From the NCBI GenBank assembly GCA_904063045.1, contig CAJFCJ010000003.1, positions 1,178,001 to 1,242,000 of the forward strand: a stretch of 64,000 nt of DNA. Reading direction: 5' to 3'. Each line of letters begins with the position of its first letter. Position 1 is the stretch's first letter. Positions 27,300 through 40,579 of the stretch are shown here, in pieces. The position numbers were made by a program, and so were the translations under genes. Below the pieces are notes generated by a model. It was not told where the DNA came from. It was given only the letters and a program-made list of their open reading frames with translations, and ran no database searches. The stretch comes from Dimorphilus gyrociliatus (taxonomy: Eukaryota; Annelida; Polychaeta; Dinophilidae).

Positions 27300-29420
27300 T
27301 GAAAAGAGACAGAAATAAACAGCTTCTCCGCGGCCAAAATAAAAAAATCAGCGGGAGTGAACGTCATCTTCGGGAACTTCTAAAATTTCATGACACATTT
27401 AGAACGCTCATCAGTTTGGACAGCTTGAATGACGTTTGATTGAACGGGTGACACTCGCAAGAAGGACCATCGCTTTCCAAATGACCGATTCGCGACCTTA
27501 GAAGGCCACACGCAAAAATGAATTCCCACATCTTAAAAAATATTTTTGTTACTTAGAGCATGCCATCATTAGATCAAAAGTAAGAATGTTAAAGATAGAA
27601 TTAAGTATACTTTATATATATATATATTATATTAAACGGCAGCGTTAATATATTTTATTATTTGGCAACAATAATGCGGTTAATATATTCAATAGGTATG
27701 CAAATTAAACCGCAGGTGAAAAAAAAAAATTTTCGCCGTGTAGCAAGTAGCTGCCGGTTATATTACACCCATCCATCATTTTCAGTTGACAATGATAGAT
27801 TCTGCGATTGTAACTATTCCCCTAAGCCTATATATAAATATATACAACAGTATATATCACATGCTTACTATTCATACATCTTAGGATGATCGTGTAAATG
27901 TATATAGACAGTTAAATTAAGGAAGAAGAACAACTATAGATGTACAATTTTATAGCAAATATGAAAGAGGGCGATTTTAACGCAGAGTTATGTCTGTTGT
28001 AGTTCAACTATCTTTCGTTTCTGTCTCATTTTTCTGGACTACGGCCAAAAACTGAATTTTCTTCTTTATACTATTTTTACTTATTCTTTCTATCTTCTTC
28101 CCCGCTCTCTCTCTTTCTCTCTTTCAATTTCTTATTCACTCTTTTATACATTCATTCTCTCATTTTTTTGCAATTCCCTCTCGCTGTTCTAATGAACACG
28201 CGAACGCGTGTTGCCCTACAAAGGATGACACCCGCTCCTATTGTTTTCACCACGAAGATCGCTCGAGATCGAAAATACGTATACGATATCGTAATTAGTC
28301 ACGTGCCTGCCTCTTTTTTTACCTCCTTTCCCTTCCGTTTCTGTTATTCTTTCTTTTCGCGTCCTCCCACTAAATATTATGGTAAACTGACTCGGATATT
28401 TAGACGTGGTAAATAGGAGAGAGTAAGGAGAAACTGAAAGAACGAGAGAAAGAGAGAGAATAGGTATCAATAGCGGCATACACCGCCCTTTTTGCCGCAA
28501 GGATCACGAGAATCCTTAATTGGTCACGTGATTTAGAAAGATTCGTAGTTTTATTCTTTAAATCGCTCCATTCCTCAGCCCCCTTCTGAGACCATAGCCA
28601 ATTATGAATTTTAGCTGTCGCCCAAGTTAAAAAGGGTTCTTTTATCTTTTTTGATTTCTGTCTGTCTCTTTGACCAGGATGAAAACGTTTGCAATGGGTA
28701 ATTGGACGCCCGGGAATTGTAGGAGGCGTTTCAGGATTATTATGCATAAGAGTACTTTACTGTAAAAAGGATTTCATCCTTGAGCTATTTTTCCCCCCTA
28801 AAACTATCTAATTGAGTGCTAAATATAATAAAATTAATAAAGTAAGATAAATAAATCCGAAAACTCAGCAAGCATACGAAAACGTTTAATTATTTAAATA
28901 GAAATAGCCTATGTGCTTAAACAAATATCATATATATATATATATTGAACATTAGGAAATGTATGCGGTTCTTGTAATAATTTCGAAATAATTGGTCACG
29001 TTTACCATTTAACTTTGTACAAAAGCGACTTTGATACAAAAATATTTTTTACTACCGCCCCAACAAAAGTTAAACACGAGTTTTCCACCTTAAAAACTTG
29101 TTGGATTTTTACAGATATACAACGATAATTGGTCACGTGATAGTCGTTTAGCGCGTTTCTAAATATTATAAAACTACTTTTATATGCCCTGTCAATATTG
29201 ACGAAAAGCATTATAGTTCGATTAAGGCTTTCCGACCACTACCAATTAAAACTCATAACGCCATCTATATGGCTATTCCGTCGTTGAAGTCCCCGCTATA
29301 TAGGTACTCGAGCGCACCTGTACAAAGAATATAAAAGGGGAAGAAGGCAAAAAGTAGTGTTATAGAAGCGCTTCTGAAAGGACTCTCGTCGAAGCGATTA
29401 CGATGCAGCTTATCCCTTCC
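27300..29420. promoter_or_regulatory. Candidate cis-regulatory region 6: repeated CCAAT/E-box composites
   Basis: Three near-identical AATTGGTCACG composites occur at about 28518, 28990 and 29128. Two continue into the full GGTCACGTGA (28522-28531, 29131-29140). A fourth E-box, AGTCACGTGCC, is near 28298. An inverted CCAAT fused to a long E-box is a known promoter-type arrangement (NF-Y with USF/TFE-type bHLH). No transcript is evident, so enhancer or unannotated promoter are both possible. Confidence 0.45.
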
Positions 29421-30239
29421 GCAAACGTTTTTCAATAAGACTTTCCTGCTTTAGGGAATTTTTTCCCTGTCCCTTATCTCTATATATATATACAGTGGAA
29501 AGTCTGCGTCCTGTTCGATATTCTTCTAATCTCTTCGGGGACCGTTTCATAATTAAATGCAGTATCCAATCGGCATAAAAGGAAGCTATTAAATGAGCTC
29601 TTCGCCGTGTTTTTCAAAAGCACAATTTCTAAAGCGCTTTGTGCGCTGTGCATACACTATTTAGCAGCTATTTGTTCTATGACCTACTTTTCTATTTGCA
29701 GTTCTACCGCAAAACGTAACTTATACTTCAACTGAAGAACGAAGTAGAATTGTAAAACTAAATTGAAAGTGAAAAGAGGAGAGGCGAAGGCAAAAAAATT
29801 GAAGGACGAAATAAGTAGAGACGGGGGGTAGTGATTGGGAGAGCTAAGAGTACGGGTAGAAGTATTTTAAAGAAAGACGTTGGTGAGCTATTAGAAGCTT
29901 ATTACCCCCGTAAAACTCCATTTTAAGTTTCCTTCAACAAGACCAACGCAGGGTTTTCATAAATATTTAAATTGGCTCGCAACCTATGACCTCGGCAGGA
30001 GGTTGCAAAGTATAATCTCTAAAAGCAGGGTCATAACTTCAGAATGTCACAATCCGCTCGAATGAGTAGAACTGAAAGAATTCATATTGTATAATACACG
30101 TTTAAATTGTAATTACTGTTAGCGTATCATTTTTGAACATATGTAATGTTCAAGCAAGAAGAATAAACGGATTTTTCACTTATTTACACTAGATGATGAA
30201 AAGAGGGGGAATAGAAAGAGGTCCTGTATTTGCTCATTT

Positions 30240-30345
30240 GCCAGAAGTATTACTCTTCTTTTCTCAATATATACAGTATATACAGTATATACAGTATATA
30301 CATAGATATATACTGTATATATGTATACTGTATATATCTAGGAGA
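30240..30345. repeat. Palindromic TATACAG tandem repeat
   Basis: TATACAGTA units are repeated about four times (from about 30268), followed after a short spacer by the reverse orientation (TATACTGTATATA twice). The whole block can fold back on itself. Single copies of TATACTGTATATA also appear elsewhere (for example 34790, 53252, 59517). Confidence 0.7.
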
Positions 30346-30569
30346 AGCATATGTATCAGTATATATACGGAAACTATGGAATAAGGAATCCCCGTTTATA
30401 GTTTGATAGAGCTAGACAGAAGTAAATAATAATGGAAACTGTAGACTTTCTGCCTCCTCTTGCGGTTTTCAGTAGACAAAAGACACGCGGAGAATAAAAG
30501 AGGGCGAGGAAGTACAGGGAATGAATACGATTTTAAAACTTTTTGTTCGTTTCCAGATTCTTGCTGGGT

Positions 30570-31090
30570 AGTACATTGTGTAACATCAAAGTGACGTCAT
30601 AGCAGGCGCTTCCGGTTCCGTCATCTCGTTTTCAATTGCGACGATAGTATCCGAGGAGAGTTTCTTTTTCCCTGAACATCCCCGGGAAGTAGGAGTCTAA
30701 TTATTATAATTGATTGACATAATTTATATGCAAAGAACCCGCGGGACGGCAAGGGCAGTTTGCGCTCTCCCGCAGAGCGTCTAACACTCCATTTGTCCTA
30801 ACGAACCTTAACAACTACCCGCCCTTCGAGTGGGTGGTGAAATGGGCGTTTGTCCAGGTGCGCCTTCGACTTTTAACAAGTTTTTTTTCTTTTTTTCTAA
30901 AAAAAATACCGCCCTTTACCGATATTTTCACGATATTTCTCTAGTTTACCCCCGAAGCTTTATATAACATTTACACGGGGCATAAGGGTAGAAAAAAAAG
31001 ACGTACAACTACCAGGCGGCCGACCGTCTATTCAACTAACGGCTTTTTAACTGCAATTCCCGCTCATGCGTTAAAATCTGTGGTGAAAAT
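30570..31090. promoter_or_regulatory. Candidate cis-regulatory island 7
   Basis: Opens with TGACGTCA (30592-30599) and contains GCGTCTAA (30777-30784) in a GC- and CpG-rich block extending to about 31080. No coding potential seen. Function inferred. Confidence 0.4.
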
Positions 31091-31959
31091 ATTTATTAAA
31101 TAACGTAACTGAATACTGTTTCTAAGATTTAATCTCCTTTGAAAGAGGCCTATATTGTTATTGAGATACTCGAAATATCTGTTATCAATACACCTACGTC
31201 TTTTTCATCCAGGGTAGTTTTGAATAGATAAAACGGTTGTCGTTCAATTTTATGTCTGTGTCTTGTGTGCTGTTGACTGTATTATATATGGTATTTTGTA
31301 TAATGTAAGTATTTACGAAGATACGTTGTAAATCCATTCTAAGATGGATGCATTTGTATAAAAAATATAAAGGAAAAAATTATATCTAATGCATCTATAG
31401 AGAATTATACATATAAACTGTTTATATATATAGATATACAGTATATGTATTTATTTATATAAAATTCTATGTAAACAGCCCATTATTTTCGTATAATTAA
31501 TTTATCATGTGCTTTTTTTTATTTAAAGAACGTTTACTAAAAAGTTGTAGTGTGAGGCCTTCATAGACGAACACGTACAATTTCAAATTTGCAAGAGAGA
31601 AAGCGTTTCCTTTCCCTCTCCCCTCCTACTCTTTCCGTGTGTTTCTTTCTTCTCTTGTTCTCTTCTTTTAATAGACTTTTCTAACCAATGTCTAAAGTAT
31701 TAGCAGCGAATGGTTGTATAAAAAAATCTAATCGGCGACGAGTTGTCCGCGCAAGCATATTAGAATAGCGTCAGTTTTTCCTGTCTTTGATATCTATATA
31801 TCTATTCAATTCGGCCACAATTGCCAATTGAAACAATAGATCAAAAAGCCGGCCTAGGGGAATTGTTTGTTTTGATGTTACAATGTATTCACTATAGAAT
31901 TATAACGATTTTATATTAATTACGGTGAGAATATTGCTGTATTACGTAATAGTTTAACA

Positions 31960-33620
31960 AACAATTGAATAACGGGTATTAAGGCGTAAGACCCCCTAGC
32001 AGTTAAAAAATAGTTTCTAACAGCTTAAACCGCTTAATCAATCATGACAAACAGACAAACTCCGCTACAGGGGGGCGTTCAAACATCTTGAATGGTGCGT
32101 ACCTGCGCCCTTTTGATGTGAAAAACAGTGCCGAAGGCAAAACGCTTACAACTTGCTATTCAATCATACCATCTTGCTCGGAAGACGCGAACAAACAACG
32201 CCTGACAAAAGGCGTTTTGAACCGTCCATTATTTAAGATAAAAGCTGAAAATTAGGTCACGAACGGTGAGCGTAATTCAAGCGTCTAAGTATGTAGACGC
32301 TGTATTGATATTCATATTGTTGCTGTAAAGTTTGCTCGTCAGTACAAATATACTACTTTCAATTAAATGTAAACGTTCTAAAAGGGGTAGGTTAAAAACA
32401 AGCACCTTTTCAGTTTTAAGGCTTGAAAGATGAAAAGAGGCGTTTCTGGGGAAAGAATAGAATTTAAAGGAAAAAGGAGGCGTCTGACAATAGTTTTTAA
32501 TAAAGTATAATATTGACACTGTATACAACTTGTTTAAAAATTTTCCATGAGTATACGTCCATGATAATAGTGGGTTATTGATTATTAATATTCAACGAGC
32601 AATTAATGAATACCAGCAGAAAATTTTTCGAAATCAACACCTCCTACTCTCCTTCCCAAAACCCTCCTTTCTTCTTAATTATTCAAGCGGGAGCTAAAGG
32701 TAAATGAGGATGTTATAACGACACTTATATGACACAAATAAAAAATTCTCAGTTTTTCTGGCCCAATAGGGAATTTTATTCTTCTATCATTCATTACAGT
32801 ATAACAATAAAGAGAGAAAAAAAAACGCCTAGCTGTTTGCACGGACCAGTTAGAAAGCTAACCGGCCGATAAAAGCGTTTTTTTTACTGTTAATAACGAA
32901 TGAAATTAGGGGGACAGGAGTTTTAAGAAAAAGAAGGAGAGGATAGAAATTAGTTTCCGTGGCTACTTGACAAGAATATATTGTAATCAATTGTTTTCAA
33001 TTAAGGTTTGAAGGGTTCGGGGTGAGAGCTTTCGGCAATTGTCGTCGAAAGAATTAATTAAAATAATTGAGGCTTTTCGAGTACGCTTATTGTTTTCTTT
33101 GGGCGTCGACTAATCGTCTAGAAAGGAAATAAACTGTAAAGAATATAAAAAATATGAAGAAAACCCTAATAACAAGACTTTTCGTTTCCTGAATCTATTA
33201 TAAAAACATCTACGACAAATCACCGGCGTCTACTTTGACGTTTATCTCAATGAATATAAAAAAAATTCTTGTTATTCCCAGCTGAGTTATATTGAAAAGT
33301 GTCGAACACGCATCACTGATTTATATAACATTAAATCGTATCCATCTCCTCGTATCCTCTCCCTCTCTTTCTCTCTCTCTCCCTCTCATTCTCTCTTTCT
33401 CTTTCTATCTCCATCTCTATTTCTCTCTCTCTTTCTGATCCAATATTCTTCTAAACACCCTTACAATCACAGAGCGAAAAAAACAGGGACGAATTTTTTT
33501 ATTTCGTGATGTCTTTCTCTTAAAAGGGATAATAACTTTTCTTGCTTTTACTTATTTTTAAAATACACGCTGGAGTATACTAATTCCTTTCAGAAGGCGT
33601 CTAAAAACTATTGGAAAAAA
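31960..33620. promoter_or_regulatory. Candidate cis-regulatory region 8 with inverted GCGTCTA pair
   Basis: GCGTCTA (32281-32287) and its exact reverse complement TAGACGC (32294-32300) are separated by six bases. More GCGTC words lie near 32480, 33105 and 33235, and a full GCGTCTAA is at 33597-33604. A pyrimidine microsatellite (33357-33437) interrupts the block. No gene seen. Confidence 0.4.
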
Positions 33621-34429
33621 TCTATAGAGCGTTACATTAAGGCAAAAATAATAAAGTGCGTATATCTATAGCACTTCCGTTTACGTTTTACGGGGTAAAG
33701 AAAGAATATCGACTAATAGGCCTATTCGTTAGAAATATCAATCTATTTTGCTTCGTTAATCGAATTAATAGAACATATACGTGGAGAAAATATAGAAGGC
33801 TAATCGACTTTTACCCATTCAAGATATATACAACCTTCCTGCTCAGAACATTAACTTAATTTATTATTTTCCCTGAAATATGTATTTGTTTATTAAACTA
33901 TATTAGATACATTAATTTAATTATGATATGGATAAAGATATGGAATACATAAAGTATTTACTATATATGTAAATTAATTGCATGCGTATGCATTATACTG
34001 TATATTTATTTTAAAAGATTAAGGCTTAGGAACAATGTATACGAGAAATAATAAGAAAATATAATATAAGTTACTGTGGCAGCACTGTACCGCAAAAAAA
34101 AAAATTGACTGAAAAAATAATATATATACTAATATATAAATATATATATATATTATATTCTTTGAACCTGCTTGTATTACACTGTATTATACACGACTAC
34201 TTATAAACGTTAATCCTGAATTGTCTTTTTTTCTCTTCAAAGCGTCTCTTTTCAATCAAATCCCTGTTAGATAAAAAAGATTTCTTATTAAATAGAATAT
34301 AGATTGCGAACTTGTACGATAGAGAAGTAGCAAACTTATGTTTTATACTCATAAACATATCAGTAGATCTATATACATTTATAAACACATACACACATAT
34401 ATATATATATATATAACTAGGCAGCACGC

Positions 34430-34650
34430 GTCGCTGATTTTCATCACATTACTAGAAGATTTCTAAGCGAAATAGTTTTCCGTCTGGACGCTTCGGAGGC
34501 GTCGAAGCGTCAACGGTCGCCGCACGACGTGACGTTCGATGTGTGTGATGAGACAGGTGCGGATTTTTTTCCACCCCTTCCAAAAGAACTTATCTGTCCG
34601 ATTGGCGAAACATCTGTCACGAGTCGGAGGTGTAAATTGTTATTGTCACG
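34430..34650. promoter_or_regulatory. Candidate cis-regulatory island 9 with 9-bp inverted repeat
   Basis: GACGCTTCG (34487-34495) and CGAAGCGTC (34503-34511) form a perfect inverted repeat with a 7-base spacer that itself holds a third GCGTC. The block is CpG-rich and bounded by (TA)n-like DNA on both sides. Confidence 0.45.
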
Positions 34651-35249
34651 ATTGCACACACACACATACATATATATATAAATACAAATATACATCAATG
34701 CATATATTTATATATCCTTTTTTTATAGCAACTAGCAGAAATAGTGGCTTATTCTGTGTACACATATATATGCTATATATACTTGGTATATATACTGTAT
34801 ATATATCTATATATGTAAATATACGGTTTCAAATATATTTTATAAAATAAAAGGTATTTACGTTAGATTGGAAATCAGAAATGAAAGAGAAAAAAGTAAT
34901 TAATATCCTTTTCTACTCTCTAAACGGAAAAGAGGTAGTCATTCTTTCTTCTACTCTTTCGACCGTAAAATTTAACTGTCCAGTTCGATTGACGGTAAAA
35001 AACGCCGATGTCACGATTTCAACCAACTTTCCATTAACAAAAGATTAAAAGAAACTTGAAGAGAACGAATAAAACATGAAAAATAATATAAATGGTATTA
35101 CCATGAAAGAAAATTAAGGAATGAAAACGAGTTTTGCGGGTAGTAGAACGGCTTCGATATCTTATTAAAAATCGTGATTATCCATATGAGAATTTTCGCA
35201 GGAATGCTTAGCTTTTGGCATTTTTTATCGGTTTGGGAATGCTAAGGAA

Positions 35250-36330
35250 GGAAGGTATGTATCCAAAAAAGCGTCGACCGAGAGAATGGAAAGGGCGAGC
35301 GCATTATATAGAGCAGCGTGGAACGGGAGTATGAATAGAGCGAATTGAATAGGCGCCTAGAAATTGTCTAAATATGTTGGGATGATAGGGAGAGCCGCTT
35401 TACAAAAGTAGATTTCTACAATACATTTATTGTGCGTGCCGAGCTACTGCATTCAACTGCAACACACTACCGCATTCACCGACTTACAATGAGTCGGCGA
35501 AGGCCTGGTGCGACGCTATTCTCTCGCCTGTCTCGTTATGCTAATATTCTTTCATTACGCCGAGGCCAATAAGCGTCGGAGCTGTCTATTTCCCTTTGCA
35601 GTTGCCCGCTGCAACCGATCTTTTTTCCGATTTTTTTTTCTCCCAGTTAACGTCTTCCTCATCTGCTATTTTCCTCAATACTTTAGCCACGTTCCCCATC
35701 GAAAAGTCACGTGACCATATATTTTTTAGGCTTCTTTATCAATAGACAATAGAGAAACGCCGCCGCGACACAGACAATAGGCATCGCACTTATATAATTA
35801 AGAGAGAGATGGAAAAAAGAGTGAAAGAAAGGGAGTCGGTTCGTGCAGGTATGAAAATCGAACGCCCTATCTATATTCGACGCCCCGAAGCCCTGCCAAC
35901 GACTCCGTCATTCTTATTCTATTGTTCCCACCACGAACGGCGGTCGTTTTCCCTATCTTTTTTCCCCGTTACCCGTAACTATGACAACGGTGTCTGTTGA
36001 TGAGAGGCGCGATAAACTTACTAATGAAGCGTCCCTAATTAAGTCGAGAAGAAGACATTAGCGGGGGCACGAGAGGAGATGATTTAAAGCCCAGCGGAAC
36101 GAGGTCGACAAACGGTCTCGGAGGAGAGTCGAGCGTCGAATTAAATTAGGCAACGCTTTCTTACTCGACCCAGCCGGTTTTATTGAAAAAGAGACGACAG
36201 AAGTGACGACCGCACCTGCGACGTATTCACTCATAATTAGGCTACGTTGTTAAAAGGCGGACGTGACTTGGGACCCGAATACACCCAACACCGAACGTGT
36301 TTAATCGCCTTTCCAATCTCTCTTAGAACT
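35250..36330. promoter_or_regulatory. Candidate cis-regulatory island 10
   Basis: About 1 kb of GC-richer DNA with TCACGTGACC (35707-35716), several GCGTC words and a TATA-like TATATAG near 35306. Frames at about 35508-35714 and 35809-36000 are open but compositionally noisy, and I do not call them genes. Confidence 0.4.
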
Positions 36331-37990
36331 TACCACTTTTCCTTTTTACAATAGTTTAAAAATAATAAAAAACGATCATATTAAGAAAAAGAAGAAAAAC
36401 ATCGTCTATTTTTAATTTATTACTCTTCAATTTCCATTTTACGATCGGATTTTATTTAAAAGCATTTTAGCGTAAATTCTATAGATTATATTAAAAACTT
36501 TTCATCATCTAATACATTTTGCTATTTTAGTTCTTAATTATTGAATTAAACGAGCGTCTAATGGTGGGAAATTTCGATTAAGGTGAAATATTGAAAACAA
36601 GGTAGAATTAATAGAAAATATACTCTAGAAATTCTTAATTTTCTATCTTATCCTTCTTCTGTGATTTCTGTGTTACCCAATTAACTGTTTTATCTATTAT
36701 ACTTTTTTCTCTTCATCTATCAATCTATTTATCTGTCTATCTGTCTCTTCCCCGATTCCTTTTAAACCATTTTCTCAGTTCATTCGTCTGCCTCCTCCCT
36801 TTCCTCTCGCTTCTCTCTTTCTTTTTATTCTGTTAAGCTAGTGTTTAAATGTGAAAACAGAAATTTCAATAGGTCTTTTTAGAATACCAGCAATTAATTA
36901 AATGTATATGCCTTTATAGGATTTTGTACCGGCATGCGAGCCCACTTGAAAAAGCTAATACTCATAAGCTACTTATTTCTTCCTCATCTTTTTTATTCTT
37001 TAGAAATATGAAGAAAAAAAAGAAAAATTACACATATTGCATAATCATAAACTTGGATAGTGTGGGCGTATTTGCATTTTTCCTCTCCTGCTAAGGATTA
37101 GTAATTACTCGTATATTTGGCATCAAAAAAAACCTACGCCCCCTTTTCTTAAGTCTTTCATCCTTCCTTAAGATTTTCAGTACAGTTTATACACTGTAAT
37201 CATAAAGAAAATTTTGTAAAAGAAGAATATCTTTCTTCTTTCATTTGTTTTATTGTTTCTGCTTTATACTAGCTGATTAAGGGGAAAGAGGAGATAGGCG
37301 GAGAAGTAGGCGGAGGAGGAGACAGAGAAGGGTAGGATAAGTGTAAGAATAAGAAGAAAGGAAAGAATTAAAAGTAGAAGAGGTTAGAAACAATTTCAAA
37401 AGTGTTACATCTCTTATAAGCTTAAGCGTCTTTATGCCTCTTACATCAAAATGCATTTTGATTGCGTTAAATCCTCTTTTATGTGTTTCTTACGTCGATT
37501 AACAAAGCATTTGTTCTTTCTTTCCTCTCTTTTTTTATCAATTTATCGTAGTATGGCGTAAAAGATTATTTAGTTTATTCTTATGTTATTTTTTAATCTA
37601 TCATTTCCCTCCATTCCCCTTCTATAACATAGAAACATATAGTATTTAGTCAGTTTGCTCTTCGATTCTCTCTACGATATCTGTTTTTCTATTATATATC
37701 TTTGTTATGTTTTCTTTATTATAAGTAATAGATTATTATTGTAGACGGAAAATTATTGGGAAAACAATTGCGAAAATGAAACTATTGCCCTCAATTGGTT
37801 GGAGATTAAGAAATTATATTCGTTTCTGTGATTTATTAGTCTTCTAAATTGCGTTACCTTTCACTCTACTTCTCTTTCATTCGCTTTAGCCCTTCTGTTC
37901 TTTTTTCTTTCTATTTAGCTCTCTTGTTCCTATTCATTCTTCTCCCTCCCCCTTTTTCTTCCTTCATGTAATTATCTATTATACATGGAA
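36331..37990. other. Intergenic AT-rich DNA
   Basis: No gene seen. Holds a GCGTCTAA (36554-36561), an octamer (37070-37077) and CT/GA-rich tracts (about 36780-36830, 37280-37380). Confidence 0.4.
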
Positions 37991-37999
37991 AATTCACCG

Positions 38000-38830
38000 A
38001 CTGTTCTCCATAGACGTCCAGTCGAAGTTACGTAATATATCCGTCGACGCCCATCGTGTGCGGTACATAAAATTCGCATTCATCTCAAGAATTGTAAATC
38101 AAATTTGACGCGGCTGCCAACTTAAGCTCTTAAGCGTCTAATATTTGACGCCTTTAGACGCTTATCGCACAAGCTATTATTCCGCCTATTGAATTGAGAG
38201 TGTTTACGTAGAGGATTTTAGGAGGGATACCCGTAACTAAAAATGGTGTCACCTAGGCTTATTAGGCGCCTGGTTGCTAGGGAAGTAGAGGCGTCTTTGA
38301 AGTGGTCGCTAATGAAAAGGGGATTGCGTTAGACTGTAGATTTTTTCAAACGACTCTCTCCGGCTAATCCGGTGTTTGAGCCATAATTAGAGCGGCCCCA
38401 CGAAAACAATGGAGCGTCACGAGCCGGAAACACCGTCGCCGGCGTCTAAAGTGGCCTTTCGTGTGCTAACCGACGATGCGTGAACAGCCATGAACGCGAT
38501 TTTTCGATTTTTCAGTCGGTGAAAAAGGGCGTCGGCGACACTAAGCGATCAAGCGTGGAGACGCCTCCCCCTGCAGGGTGCAGCGTGGAAAATTAAACGG
38601 CAAGTTGATGAGGAGCTATAAATGTGCCGTCCGTTGAGTCGTTTGTCAGGGGCGTCGATTCAACAACCAGTGACGCTCAACGACGGCTGCTGACACTTTC
38701 CAGGCTGTGCGAAACGACGATACGGCGTCTCTGGGGTGTCTTAATTCCGAGCCGTCTACATCACTCTTTGTCGGTCTCTCAAGTGCTGCTTGATTATGCT
38801 TAAAGAATAAATTATCAGCTTGTACGAAAT
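38000..38830. promoter_or_regulatory. Candidate cis-regulatory island 11: densest GCGTC cluster
   Basis: About a dozen GCGTC/GACGC words within 750 bases, including three full GCGTCTAA (38134-38141, 38154-38161 on the other strand, 38442-38449). AAGCGTCTAA and its exact reverse complement (38132-38141 and 38154-38163) form an inverted repeat around another GACGC. A 62-codon minus-strand frame at its right end looks like a by-product of high CpG content. Confidence 0.5.
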
Positions 38831-40570
38831 GCACTCACAAGAATGAGCCTAATATTTAAAACCCTTATAGCCTTAATTAGTATTACCTTTCAATTTAATA
38901 AAGAATAGAAGCAACCACTAATTAAGGGTATTTTTTTATGTTAAAAAATGGCCGTCAGCAACGAACGCATCCTTAGTTCCCCATATCGGGTTATTAATCC
39001 GCCTATTCTAAATTTTCATAGGGAAAATGGAGAGAAAAAGGAACCCATTGAGACTACGGATTATAGTTTTATAAGCAGAGTAGCAGAATATAGTTTTTAG
39101 TTAAGGGTTTATATAATTTACAGCAAAGTAGCGCAAAAGGAGAGCAAAAAAGGAAAATGGAGAAAGAGATGGAAAAGTCGTTAGTATATTAAACCTATGA
39201 ATAAAGAAGTATATGGTAACTGCAATAGTTGCTGTCTAGACAGTAAAAACATACTTTTTTTAATGCGTACTATAGTTATAAGATATTGAAAAATTGTAAT
39301 GTTTATTATAATTCATTTAAAATGAATTTACTTGAATAAGAAATATCCCTTTAATTCTTTCTATTGCTAATTGCAGACTATTTAAAACATATTTACGTAT
39401 TTATGTTATTGCCCATTTTGCAGTTGCGTAATAAATTCTATCAACACGATTTTTAGATAATACATACTACTTTGACATTTTCGGGATAAATAGATAACTT
39501 TTAAATATTCATTACAACACAATTCGCGTATAATCCTCTATATGAATATTAATAAGGTCAATGTAATAAAGACAATACACGTTAATTTAATAACTTAATC
39601 TCTTTTTTGAATAAAGTTAAGAAATGTCACTCGAATAAGAGCTACATATTATATATTTATTTATAAGTAGATGAATTCATTAATAATTCTTTATGAGGAA
39701 TTTTCTATAAGGTTAAAAGGAAATTAATATATTAAATACATTCTCATATTCAATTTTTATTTAAATTTTTATGCTCCTACACACCCTACTACTCCTCCTA
39801 CTCCTCCTCCCTCTTCCTATACCATAAACCTTCACCTTTTACAACCCTAAAAACCTCCTCTTTTCTCTTTTCTAACACCCTTTTCGCACCCCCTTTTTTT
39901 CCAATTTTCCCAACGACAAAAGCAAAGAAATGTTAAATTCTTATAATTAAAATATTTTCATTTTCCTAGTTTCTTATTTTTCTCTCTACCCTCCCCTCTC
40001 CCCGCCTGTTCATCATCTCATATCCTCCTCCTGAGTCTTGTGGAAAATCCTTGCTAATACTTTTTTACAGTACCTTCAATTGAATTTATTTTCAACAATT
40101 AGGAATGTAACTATGGCAATTGTATGTAAACTGTGGGATGTATTAGATATGTACAGTATATTTAACGCATGCATTTACTGAATATACTGTACATAAGAAT
40201 ATACGCACTCACATTTACTGTACTAGATATTGGTTTACTTATTAGTATGTATTCATAAATTTTTCGTTCATGATTTTCATATAGAATTCATAGGGGAAAT
40301 ATAATTAATTACTTCATTAATGGAAATTATCGATTAGTTATCTGTATGAACATATCCCTTTTTGAACCTTATTAATATTGTCTTACAGTATGTTTATCTG
40401 ATCAACACCATAACAATACGATGTTCTTTTTACTTCAGGCAAAGTATAGACCATAAAATGCATATTTATGGATATTCTCTTGTAGTATGTCTTATATTAA
40501 GAAACTAAAGAAATTGTAACGTTTGACAGTTTAATTATATTATTCATTCAGTTCATTCTCTTCCTCCTTT
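38831..40570. other. Intergenic AT-rich DNA
   Basis: No gene, repeat family or distinct motif cluster recognised. There is a C/T-rich stretch at about 39776-40020 and a TACAGTATAT-type palindrome near 40150-40195. Confidence 0.4.
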
Positions 40571-40579
40571 TATGAAATT

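Noticed and set aside
29981-30004. Nuclear-receptor-like inverted element
   Set aside because: AACCT...AGGTT arms are too short and the half-sites imperfect.
177-33724. AGGCCTA words as an enriched motif
   Set aside because: About twice the rough expectation, not convincing by hand count.
35508-36000. Two short plus-strand frames
   Set aside because: Compositionally noisy, end in T-rich DNA, no splice support.
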